From the NCBI RefSeq assembly GCF_036289405.1, contig NZ_JAYFFI010000006.1, forward strand, positions 38,708-102,707: a stretch of DNA of 64,000 nucleotides, read 5' to 3'. The position numbers and the translations under genes were made by a program. Under the pieces are notes generated by a model that worked only from the letters and a program-made list of their open reading frames with translations, made no database searches and had not been told where the DNA came from. This document shows, piece by piece, positions 34,485 to 42,520 of this stretch (the stretch's first letter is position 1; each line of letters opens with the position of its first letter). The DNA comes from Pseudoramibacter faecis (lineage in GTDB: Bacteria > Bacillota > Clostridia > Eubacteriales > Eubacteriaceae).

Positions 34485-36410
34485 TTAAAGGGCTTCCACC
34501 TCCGCTATCCAAAGGCTCGCCTTGGCATCGGAGGGCATGCGCCAGTCGCCCCGGGGCGAAAGCGCGACCGTTCCGACCTTCGGGCCGTCGGGCAGACAGG
34601 AGCGCTTGAACTGTTGCGCAAAAAATCGCCGATAAAAATGGCGCAGCCATTTGCGAATCACCGCCGCATCGTAGGTTCCGGCAAAAGCGGCCCGGGCCAG
34701 CCGATCCACCTTTTTGGGCGAAAAGCCGTTGCGCACCACGTGATAGAGGAAAAAGTCATGCAGCGCATAAGGGCCGACCAAATCCTCGGTCTTCTGGGCG
34801 ATCTTGCCGGCGGCGTCCGGCGGCAAAAGCTCGGGCGACACCGGCGTGTCCAGCACGTCCATTAAAATCTGCCGAATCCCCGCAAAACGGGCTTGATCGG
34901 CCACGGTGGCCACCAGATAGCGCACCAGGGTTTTGGGGACGCCGGCGTTCACCCCGTACATCGACATGTGATCGCCGCTGTAGGTCGCCCAGCCCAAAGC
35001 CAGCTCCGACAAATCGCCGGTGCCCACCACGATGCCCCCGACCTGATTGGCCAGATCCATCAGAATCTGGGTGCGCTCCCGGGCCTGGGCGTTCTCGTAG
35101 GTCACATCGTGCACGGCCAGGTCGTGACCGATATCCGCCAGATGTTCGGCCGCCGCCCGGCTGATGCCGATTTCGTGGAAGGTCGCCCCCAAACCGCGAA
35201 TCAGGGCGACGGCGTTGTCATAGGTGCGATCGGTGGTCCCGAAGCCGGGCATGGTCACCGCGTGAATCGCGCTGTGGGGCAGACCCAGCCGGTCGCAGGC
35301 CTCTGCGCAGACCAAAAGCGCCAGGGTGGAATCGAGCCCGCCCGAAATCCCCAGCACCATCGGGCAATCCCCAATGTGATGGATCCGGCTCATCAGCCCC
35401 ACCGACTGGATGGCGAAAATTTCCTCACAGCGCGCGGTTCGTTTGGCCGGGTCCGCCGGCACAAAGGGCGCCGGATTCACCGGGCGCCGCCAGTCCTTCG
35501 CCTCCTGACAGCAAAAGGCCACCCGCCGATAGGGCTTCGCCGGGCCCGCATCGGCAAAACTCGACTGGGTCTGGCGGTCGTGCACCAGCGCCTCGACGTC
35601 CACATCGGCAACGATCAGCCGGCCTTCCCGCACAAAGCGCTCCGACTGCGCCAGCACGCGGCCCTTCTCAACGATCAGTCCTTCCCCGCCAAACACAAGA
35701 TCTGTCGTCGATTCGCCGATCCCGCAGGAGGCATAAAGATAGGCCGCATTACACCGCGCCGACTGCTGCACCACCAGATCCTTCCGGTATTCGCTCTTCC
35801 CGGTCAGCTCATTGCTGGCCGAGGGATTGAGCACCAGCGTCGCCCCCGCCGCGGCCAGCTCCCCGGAGGGCGGTGCCGGCGCCCAAAGATCCTCACAAAT
35901 TTCAAGGCCGACCGCGACCGACGCGTCGTCCTGATCCACAAAGAGCAAATCCGTTCCAATCGGAAAGGTCTGCCCCGCATGGGTGACCCAGTTTTCCTGC
36001 AGCTGCCGCGAAGCCGCAAACCAGCGCTTTTCATAAAACTCGTGGGTATTGGGGATATAGGTTTTGGGCACTGCGCCGAGAATCCGCCCGCGATTCATGG
36101 CCACGCCACAATTATAAAGCGCCGAGCCCACGGGAATCGGCGCGCCGACCACCACGAGCACCTTCGCCGCCTGGCTCCACTCAGCCAATGCTGCCAGCCC
36201 GGCCTCTCCCCCCGCGAGCAAGGCAGATTGGGCGAACAGATCCCCGCAGGTGTAGCCGGTCACCGCCAGCTCCGGAAAGAGCAAAATCCCGACGCCTGCC
36301 GCCGCCGCTTTTTCTCCCAATGCCATCATCGCCGCCGTGTTGGCCGCCGGATCCGCCACCCGGATTTCCGGAATGGCCAATGCCGTTCTGACCATGCCAT
36401 AAGCTTTCAT
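34485..36410 (-). CDS. nadE: Glutamine-dependent NAD+ synthetase
   Basis: 641 residues; ATG 36410 (MKAYGMVRTALAIPEIRVAD) is preferred over ATG 36431 because GGAGG lies 5 bases before it. N-terminal nitrilase-type glutaminase with the Glu-Lys-Cys triad in LLFPELAVTGYTC, GAVPKTYIPNTHEFYEKRWF and VGLEICEDLW; C-terminal synthetase with the PP-loop LGISGGLDSTLAL and GTGDLSELALGWATYSGDHM. It amidates nicotinic acid adenine dinucleotide with ammonia from glutamine. Confidence 0.95.
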   Translation of the reverse strand: MKAYGMVRTALAIPEIRVADPAANTAAMMALGEKAAAAGVGILLFPELAVTGYTCGDLFAQSALLAGGEAGLAALAEWSQAAKVLVVVGAPIPVGSALYNCGVAMNRGRILGAVPKTYIPNTHEFYEKRWFAASRQLQENWVTHAGQTFPIGTDLLFVDQDDASVAVGLEICEDLWAPAPPSGELAAAGATLVLNPSASNELTGKSEYRKDLVVQQSARCNAAYLYASCGIGESTTDLVFGGEGLIVEKGRVLAQSERFVREGRLIVADVDVEALVHDRQTQSSFADAGPAKPYRRVAFCCQEAKDWRRPVNPAPFVPADPAKRTARCEEIFAIQSVGLMSRIHHIGDCPMVLGISGGLDSTLALLVCAEACDRLGLPHSAIHAVTMPGFGTTDRTYDNAVALIRGLGATFHEIGISRAAAEHLADIGHDLAVHDVTYENAQARERTQILMDLANQVGGIVVGTGDLSELALGWATYSGDHMSMYGVNAGVPKTLVRYLVATVADQARFAGIRQILMDVLDTPVSPELLPPDAAGKIAQKTEDLVGPYALHDFFLYHVVRNGFSPKKVDRLARAAFAGTYDAAVIRKWLRHFYRRFFAQQFKRSCLPDGPKVGTVALSPRGDWRMPSDAKASLWIAEVEAL

Positions 36411-36436
36411 ATACGCCTCCGTTTCGTTCATGCCAT

Positions 36437-36786
36437 ATCTTGTGTCAAGCTCTTTTTCTTGAAAAATGCCTTAAATTTCTTTCCACTTTATGCACATTTA
36501 TCCACAAATCCGGATACAACTATCCTTCATTTTTTTGCACAATTATTTTTGTTGAAAAACAGCGATTTTTCGGATATTCGCCGATTTTATCCACATTTTC
36601 AACAGTTATCCAGCGCTTTATCCACAAATAGCCTGATTTTACACCGGGATATTTGCCCGCGCAACCAAAGTTATCCACATTTTCACAAGTTATCTACATC
36701 TTGTGTCAAGCCTTTTTTTGTAACAAACTTGTGACAAAATGCTGATTTATCTGTCAGATTTTGTAATAAATAAAGCCTCATCCACA
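36437..36786 (+). other. DnaA-box cluster in an AT-rich intergenic region (origin-like or DnaA-titrating site)
   Basis: Perfect TTATCCACA boxes start at 36498, 36587, 36618 and 36671; one- or two-mismatch boxes start at 36606 (TTATCCAGC), 36690 (TTATCTACA) and 36778 (TCATCCACA). All have the same orientation. The cluster is bracketed by a 14-bp direct repeat ATCTTGTGTCAAGC (36437-36450 and 36698-36711), each followed by a T-rich run. The flanks are strongly AT-rich. No gene is present. dnaA itself is not in the window, though dnaX-ybaB-recR lies about 17 kb away. Confidence 0.75.
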
Positions 36787-36792
36787 AGCAAA

Positions 36793-36817
36793 CAGGCCGC
36801 CGCAAAACGCAGCGGCC
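36793..36817 (-). terminator. Hairpin past the pyrG stop
   Basis: AGGCCGC-CGC and its complement GCG-GCGGCCT flank an AAAA loop; the T tract on minus is poor (TGTTTGCTTG), so termination strength is uncertain. Confidence 0.55.
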
Positions 36818-36847
36818 TGCCAGCCCTCGATTCTGATGAATCATCGC

Positions 36848-38452
36848 TTATCTGATTTTCAACGCCGCCGCAATGAGTTTATCAAACAGCGGGTGCGGTC
36901 GATTGGGACGGGATTTAAATTCCGGATGGGCCTGGGTCGCAATGAAATACGGATGATCTCTCAGTTCGACCATTTCAACCAGCACGCCGTCCGGGGATAA
37001 GCCGGAGAATACCAGTCCCGCCGCTTCCAGCTGGGGAATGTATTCATCGTTCACTTCATAGCGATGGCGATGCCGCTCTTCAATATGGGGCTGCCCATAA
37101 ACCCTGCGGGCTAGCGTGCCTTCCTTCAAATCGCAAGGATAGGCCCCCAGCCGCATGGTGCCGCCCATATTCTGGTTTTTCTTTTGTTCTTCCATCAGCG
37201 AAATCACCGGATAGGGGGTGGCTTCGTCCAGCTCGATGGAGTTGGCGCCCGTAAGGCCTGCCACATCGCGCGCAAATTCGATCACCGATAATTGCAGGCC
37301 GAGGCAAAGCCCTAAAAACGGAAGCTTGTTTTCTCGGGCGTAGCGAATCGCTTCAATCTTGCCCTCAATGCCGCGATTGCCAAAACCGCCGGGCACGATC
37401 ACCGTCTCCTGATCGCCGAGAATGCGGTCGACATTTTCCCGGTTGAGGTCCTCGGAGTGCACCCATTTGATGGTCACTTCCACGTTGTTAGCAATGCCCG
37501 CATGGCGCAGGGCTTCCGCAACCGAAAGATAGGCATCGTGAAGCTCCACATATTTGCCGACGATAGCCACGGACATCCTGTTTTCAAGATTTTTGGCCTG
37601 ACTGACCAGCGCCCGCCATTCGTCCAACTGGGGTTTGCGTTCCGGCATCTTCAGTTTTTTCACCACGAGCTCCGCCAGCCCTTCCTTTTCGAGCATCAGC
37701 GGCACTTCATAAAGCTCCGGTGCGTCGAGATTGCTGACGACGGCATTTTTATCCACATTGCAGAAGAGACTGATTTTGTCCTTCATGCTCTCTTCCACTT
37801 CGTGTTCGCTGCGCAGCACGATGATATCGGGCTGAATCCCGATGGACCGCAGCTCCTTAACAGAATGCTGCGTCGGCTTGGTTTTCAACTCGCCGGACAT
37901 CCGCAGATAGGGCAGGAGCGTCACGTGAATGTAAAGGGTGTTTTCGATGCCGAGATCCCCCCGGCACTGACGAATGGCCTCGAGAAAGGGCTGGCTTTCG
38001 ATATCGCCGACCGTCCCGCCGATTTCCGTGATCACCACATCGGGGCTGAGGTCGCTGTCCGCTACCTTCTGCACGCTCTCTTTGATTTCGTTGGTGATGT
38101 GAGGAATAACCTGCACGGTTCCGCCCAGGTAATCGCCGTGGCGTTCCTTGTTAATGACGTTCCAATACACCTTCCCGGTGGTCACATTGCTGTATTGCCC
38201 GAGGCTTTCGTCGATGAAACGCTCATAGTGTCCGAGGTCCAAATCGGTTTCGGCACCATCGTCCGTCACAAAGACTTCTCCATGCTGATACGGACTCATG
38301 GTGCCGGGATCATAATTGATGTAGGGATCGAATTTCTGGATCGAAACCTTGAACCCGCGCATTTTGAGCAGCCGTCCCAAGGACGCCGCCGTGATGCCCT
38401 TGCCCAAAGATGAAACCACGCCGCCCGTAACGAAAATATACTTTGTTTTCAT
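36848..38452 (-). CDS. pyrG: CTP synthase
   Basis: 534 residues from ATG 38452 (GGAGG 4 bases upstream). N-terminal amidoligase: KYIFVTGGVVSSLGKGITAA and FDPYINYDPGTMSPYQHGEV. C-terminal class I glutamine amidotransferase: LPFLGLCLGLQ (nucleophile Cys) and QAHPEFKSRP (His/Glu). It converts UTP to CTP. A 13-bp leader terminator and a GGGC transcription start upstream suggest control by CTP. Confidence 0.97.
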   Translation of the reverse strand: MKTKYIFVTGGVVSSLGKGITAASLGRLLKMRGFKVSIQKFDPYINYDPGTMSPYQHGEVFVTDDGAETDLDLGHYERFIDESLGQYSNVTTGKVYWNVINKERHGDYLGGTVQVIPHITNEIKESVQKVADSDLSPDVVITEIGGTVGDIESQPFLEAIRQCRGDLGIENTLYIHVTLLPYLRMSGELKTKPTQHSVKELRSIGIQPDIIVLRSEHEVEESMKDKISLFCNVDKNAVVSNLDAPELYEVPLMLEKEGLAELVVKKLKMPERKPQLDEWRALVSQAKNLENRMSVAIVGKYVELHDAYLSVAEALRHAGIANNVEVTIKWVHSEDLNRENVDRILGDQETVIVPGGFGNRGIEGKIEAIRYARENKLPFLGLCLGLQLSVIEFARDVAGLTGANSIELDEATPYPVISLMEEQKKNQNMGGTMRLGAYPCDLKEGTLARRVYGQPHIEERHRHRYEVNDEYIPQLEAAGLVFSGLSPDGVLVEMVELRDHPYFIATQAHPEFKSRPNRPHPLFDKLIAAALKIR

Positions 38453-38470
38453 GATGCCTCCGCTTAAAAA

Positions 38471-38584
38471 TAAAAAAGTCACTGCAAAAATTGGGTTTTT
38501 TTTTTGCAGTGACACTTCATAACCAAATGATCGGCGCTTTTAATAAGCCCAATTCTATTGTAACGATTTTTCAGAAAAGTGCAA
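38471..38584 (-). promoter_or_regulatory. pyrG promoter and CTP-type attenuator
   Basis: Minus strand: -35 TTGCAC (38579-38584), 16-bp spacer, -10 TACAAT (38557-38562), then a GGGC start at 38550-38547. The leader contains a 13-bp terminator stem GTCACTGCAAAAA / TTTTTGCAGTGAC (38478-38513) followed by six T. GGGC initiation plus a leader terminator is the arrangement of Bacillus subtilis pyrG, where CTP shortage causes G reiteration at the 5' end and antitermination. Confidence 0.8.
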
Positions 38585-38610
38585 GCGAAACTTTTATGCC
38601 GCGCACCGGC

Positions 38611-40122
38611 TCAGACGCGTTTCATCTGACGCATCATCCGCTCGCGTTCCTGCCATAGATCCCCAAAGGACTGTCTTAAATTGCGGTAGAGCATAAAGCC
38701 GCTTTGATAAACGGGTTTGGGGCGCGGCTGATACTGATGGGCTACGCCGCAGCAGTGCTTCACCGCGTCTTCGCAATTCTGATAAATCCCGAGACCGATA
38801 CCGCAGGCCATCGCTGCGCCTTTAGCGGCAAACGCACTGCCGGATGCCACCGCGACCGGCGCATCCATCACATCAGCGATCATTCGGGGCAATAACCCGC
38901 CGGCCGCCGCTCCGTCGGAAAGGTGGATCTGTTTGACGGATCGGGCATCCATGCTGATGTCCCGCAGGGCATATGCCACCGATTCATAAACGGCCCGGAG
39001 CATTTCCTGTTTGGTCGTGCTCTCTGTCATGCCAAAGAAGCAGCCCGTCGCGTTTTTCGGCGCCCGGATCACCCGCTCCCGCCGCGTCGACAGGTAGGGC
39101 AGAAAAACCACGCCGCCGCTGCCCGACGCGGCCTGTTCCACCAATTGATCGGCCAAAGCGTAATCCACCGATCCGGTCAGTTCTTTCAAAGCCCACTCGA
39201 TGTTCGCGGCGATATCCAGCGTCGCCATCAGCTCAAGGGCGCGGTCATCGTGCACATGGCAAAGGAAATGCCGCCAATAACGCGTCGGATCGCAGGTCTC
39301 CCGTTCGTAAACCGTCATGGCCGCCGGCGCCTTTCCCAAAATCACGGCCATTTCGCCGCGATCGACCGCGCCAACTCCCAGTGCCGCCGAAACCATGTCC
39401 ATCGCCCCGACGGCAACGGGAATCCCCGCCGTAAGACCCATTTGATCCGCGGCATCTTCACCGAGACGCCCGGCAATCACCGTGGCGTCCAGCACTCCCG
39501 GCAGTTTTTCAACCGTGTCCCGCAGTTCGAGCACCGTCAGCATCTGACTGGGGATCCGCCCGGTGGGAAAGCGCAAAAACGCCGCCACCCCATCGGAGAA
39601 ATCCGTCACCATGCGTCCGGTCATGCAATAACGCAGCCAATCCTTGGCCATCAGCACCACTTTAATCCTACGGTATTGATCCAGACGGTTTTTGCGCAGC
39701 CAGCGCAAAATCATAAGCGGACTTCCAGCGTTCACCGGGCAGCCAAGATTGCGGTGGATGAGTTTGCCCATACCCGGCGTTTTCTCCCGCACATAGGCTG
39801 CTTCCTCCCGAGCACGGCCGTCGATCCCTAAAATGGCGTTACCTACAGGCTTGCCATCGTGCCCGACGGCCCAAAGCCCCTCCGGCGACCCCGTCAGACC
39901 AATGCCGACAATATCCTCCGACCGGACCGGGCCCTCCGCCATCAGCGCATAAACCGCAGCAGCCGCCTTTTCCCAAAAGGCCAGCATGTTAAGCTCCCGG
40001 CACTCACCCTTCACGATGACATCATTTTCCATCAGCACCTTGTTGATCTCCTCGCCCCGAAGATCAAACAAAACGGCCTTGATTTGGGTATTTCCTCCGT
40101 CTAAAGCAATAATATATTTCAT
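38611..40122 (-). CDS. FGGY-family carbohydrate kinase
   Basis: 503 residues, full length. N-terminal phosphate loop ALDGGNTQIKAVLFDL, a substrate part IVGIGLTGSPEGLWAVGHDG, and the FGGY C-terminal signature region (GCFFGMTESTTKQEMLRAVY, then LSDGAAAGGLLPRMIADVMD). It phosphorylates a sugar or polyol. The DGGNT start and GNAILGIDGR resemble L-xylulose/erythritol-type kinases more than glycerol kinase, but the substrate is open. Standing alone, without sugar genes. Confidence 0.85.
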   Translation of the reverse strand: MKYIIALDGGNTQIKAVLFDLRGEEINKVLMENDVIVKGECRELNMLAFWEKAAAAVYALMAEGPVRSEDIVGIGLTGSPEGLWAVGHDGKPVGNAILGIDGRAREEAAYVREKTPGMGKLIHRNLGCPVNAGSPLMILRWLRKNRLDQYRRIKVVLMAKDWLRYCMTGRMVTDFSDGVAAFLRFPTGRIPSQMLTVLELRDTVEKLPGVLDATVIAGRLGEDAADQMGLTAGIPVAVGAMDMVSAALGVGAVDRGEMAVILGKAPAAMTVYERETCDPTRYWRHFLCHVHDDRALELMATLDIAANIEWALKELTGSVDYALADQLVEQAASGSGGVVFLPYLSTRRERVIRAPKNATGCFFGMTESTTKQEMLRAVYESVAYALRDISMDARSVKQIHLSDGAAAGGLLPRMIADVMDAPVAVASGSAFAAKGAAMACGIGLGIYQNCEDAVKHCCGVAHQYQPRPKPVYQSGFMLYRNLRQSFGDLWQERERMMRQMKRV

Positions 40123-40250
40123 GATGCTGCCCGGCGATGATCGCGCCGGCCTCCTCGTCTCATTTTTGATGCGCCCACCTTGTCCGGTGCCGCGCCTTAA
40201 TGGGTTTTAGTATAGCAGAAGCCTGTAAAAAAATCCACAGATTCAGCCGC

Positions 40251-40279
40251 TTTACAAGGCTTTTCCCTTCCTTTATAAT
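40251..40279 (+). promoter_or_regulatory. Promoter of xth
   Basis: TTTACA (40251-40256), 17-bp spacer, perfect TATAAT (40274-40279), 30 bp before the xth ATG. Confidence 0.7.
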
Positions 40280-40309
40280 GGGCCTAACAATGAAAGCGAA
40301 GGTAACACA

Positions 40310-41074
40310 ATGAAACTCTATTCCTGGAACGTCAACGGCATTCGCGCCGCCGAAAAAAAAGGCTTTGTCGACTGGCTGCAACGCGAGCAGCCGGACGTCC
40401 TCGGCATTCAGGAGCTGAAGGCCGAACCGGATCAGCTCTCCGACGCCCTTAAAGACGTCGAGGGCTACCGCGTCTTCTTCAATCCGGCCGAGCGCAAAGG
40501 CTACAGCGGCACAGCGGTCTATTACAAACGCGAACCCAAACGCATCCTCACCGGTCTCTCCGATAAACACTTCAACCACGAGGGGCGCACCATCATCCTC
40601 GAGTATCCGGCCTTCACCCTTTACAATATCTATTTTCCCAACGGTTCCCAAAGCGACGAACGCCTGCAGTTCAAAATGGATTTTTACGACTGCTTCTGGC
40701 GCGATGTGGACGAGCGGGTCTCCCGGGGTGAAAAAGTCATCATCTGCGGCGACGTGAACACCGCCCACCGGGAAATCGATCTGAAAAATCCCAAATCCAA
40801 CGCCAAGCGCTCGGGCTTCCTCCCCATCGAACGGGAATGGATGGATCGCTTTTTCGCCGGCGGTTATATTGACACCTATCGTTATTTTTATCCCGAACAG
40901 GTGACCTACTCCTGGTGGAGTTATCGCTTTAACGCCCGCAAGAACAACGCCGGTTGGCGCATCGACTATTTTTTTGCCTCCGACAACGCAAAGGATCTGC
41001 TGACAGATTCCGCCATCCACACCGATGTGACGGGCTCGGATCACTGCCCGATTTCCTTAACGCTGAACCTCTGA
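40310..41074 (+). CDS. xth: Exodeoxyribonuclease III (AP endonuclease)
   Basis: 254 residues. Motifs of the ExoIII/APE1 family in order: YSWNVNGIRAAEKKGF, LGIQELKAEPDQL (metal-binding Glu), CGDVNTAHREIDL (Asp/Asn), DRFFAGGYIDTYRYF and GSDHCPISL (catalytic His). It repairs abasic sites and trims 3' ends. A GAAGG site precedes the ATG. Single gene ended by a strong terminator. Confidence 0.95.
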   Translation: MKLYSWNVNGIRAAEKKGFVDWLQREQPDVLGIQELKAEPDQLSDALKDVEGYRVFFNPAERKGYSGTAVYYKREPKRILTGLSDKHFNHEGRTIILEYPAFTLYNIYFPNGSQSDERLQFKMDFYDCFWRDVDERVSRGEKVIICGDVNTAHREIDLKNPKSNAKRSGFLPIEREWMDRFFAGGYIDTYRYFYPEQVTYSWWSYRFNARKNNAGWRIDYFFASDNAKDLLTDSAIHTDVTGSDHCPISLTLNL

Positions 41075-41083
41075 CGCCCCGCC

Positions 41084-41122
41084 GCGCCGGCCGGCATTCT
41101 CTTTGCCGGCCGGCGCTTTTTT
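41084..41122 (+). terminator. Terminator of xth
   Basis: 13-bp stem GCGCCGGCCGGCA / TGCCGGCCGGCGC followed by six T. Confidence 0.92.
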
Positions 41123-41193
41123 ATTTGAGGTATTGCATCGCGGCGCCTGCCGAAACCCCGGCATAACTGCATTTTTCAAGAAGCGGTTGAATA

Positions 41194-41202
41194 TGATATA
41201 AT
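41194..41202 (+). promoter_or_regulatory. Extended -10 promoter of dxr-dxs
   Basis: TGATATAAT gives an extended -10; the -35 region (TTTCAA at 41174) is poor. The leader to dxr is about 135 bases and GC-rich. Confidence 0.55.
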
Positions 41203-41344
41203 AACTACAGCCCGCGAACGCGAAAATTCTTTAAATGCCGACGCGGGGCAGAAGACTGAAAGAGGCTACAGGCGATCGCCGCGCTCAGAAGCCGGCGGAT
41301 CGCCGAAGCCGTCGAATCAAAGATAAAGGAGTGATGACGGTTTG

Positions 41345-42520
41345 ATGCGAAGACTATCCGTGCTCGGATCCACGGGCTCAATCGGAACGCAGACCTTGGA
41401 TGTTGTCCGCCAACATCCCGAGCTTTTCCGCGTGGAGGCGCTCGGCTGCGGATCCAATATTGACCTGATCGAAAGACAGGCGCGTGAATTTGCGCCGCGC
41501 CTTGTCGCTGTGTACCAAAAAGACCAGGCCGCCATTTTAAAGACGCGTCTGCAAGATACCGGCATTTGCGTCGTCGCCGGCATGGCGGGGTTGATCGCCC
41601 TCGCCCAGCTGCCCCAGGCAGACATTGTGGTAACGGCGATCGTCGGCATGATCGGCCTTCGGCCGACGGTGGCGGCCATCGAGGCCGGCAAGGACATTGC
41701 CCTCGCCAACAAAGAAACCTGTGTAACGGCGGGGCACGTGATCATGCCCCTCGCCGAGCAGCACTGCGTGAAAATCCTTCCGGTCGACTCGGAGCATTCC
41801 GCGATCTTTCAGGCCCTTCAGGGAAAAGCGGACTCCAAAATCCACAAAATCTACCTGACGGCCTCGGGCGGTCCCTTCCGTGGTCAAACCCGGCGCGAGC
41901 TTGCCCGGGTGACCGTCAGAGATGCCCTCGCCCACCCCACCTGGTCCATGGGACCGAAGATCACCATCGACTCGGCCACGATGGTCAACAAAGGACTCGA
42001 GGTGATCGAGGCGAAATGGCTGTTCAACGTGGATGTCGACCGCATTCAAGTGGTCATTCAACCTCAAAGCGTCATCCACTCGATGGTGGCCTATGAAGAT
42101 GGATCGATTCTTGCGCAGCTCGGAAGCTCGGATATGCGCATTCCCATCCAGTTCGCTCTCACCTGGCCGAACCATCTCCCTTCACCCGCGGCGCCCCTTG
42201 ATTTTGAGACGCTCACCAAGCTTGACTTCGCAATTCCGGACAACGACACTTTCCGGGGGATCCCCTTCGCCGTTCGGGCGATTCGCACGGGGGGATCCAT
42301 GCCTTGTGCGCTGAATGCTGCCAATGAATGGGCGAATGCGGCCTTCCGGAAAGGCCGGATCCGCTTTCTGGAGATCTATGACGTGATTGAACAGGTCATG
42401 GACCGGCACCGTATCGTGCCTGAGCCGACCGTCGAGGAAATAGTGAACATTGAAAACGAAATTAAACGATACTGCGAAGCCACATTCGCAGGAAAAGCCG
42501 CTGCTCAAGCGAATCTGTAA
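41345..42520 (+). CDS. dxr: 1-deoxy-D-xylulose 5-phosphate reductoisomerase
   Basis: 391 residues from ATG 41345; TTG at 41342 is also possible, given AAGGAG at 41324-41330. NADPH-binding LGSTGSIGTQTLDVV, ANKETCVTAG, PVDSEHSAIFQAL (metal and substrate) and TASGGPFRGQTRRELA are all present. It makes methylerythritol 4-phosphate in the non-mevalonate isoprenoid pathway. Its 3' end overlaps the dxs start by 71 bp. Confidence 0.95.
   Translation: MRRLSVLGSTGSIGTQTLDVVRQHPELFRVEALGCGSNIDLIERQAREFAPRLVAVYQKDQAAILKTRLQDTGICVVAGMAGLIALAQLPQADIVVTAIVGMIGLRPTVAAIEAGKDIALANKETCVTAGHVIMPLAEQHCVKILPVDSEHSAIFQALQGKADSKIHKIYLTASGGPFRGQTRRELARVTVRDALAHPTWSMGPKITIDSATMVNKGLEVIEAKWLFNVDVDRIQVVIQPQSVIHSMVAYEDGSILAQLGSSDMRIPIQFALTWPNHLPSPAAPLDFETLTKLDFAIPDNDTFRGIPFAVRAIRTGGSMPCALNAANEWANAAFRKGRIRFLEIYDVIEQVMDRHRIVPEPTVEEIVNIENEIKRYCEATFAGKAAAQANL

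Noticed and set aside
41334..41347. Mini-ORF ATG-ACG-GTT-TGA overlapping the dxr start
   Set aside because: Three codons only, and the same AAGGAG can serve the dxr start; chance is likely.
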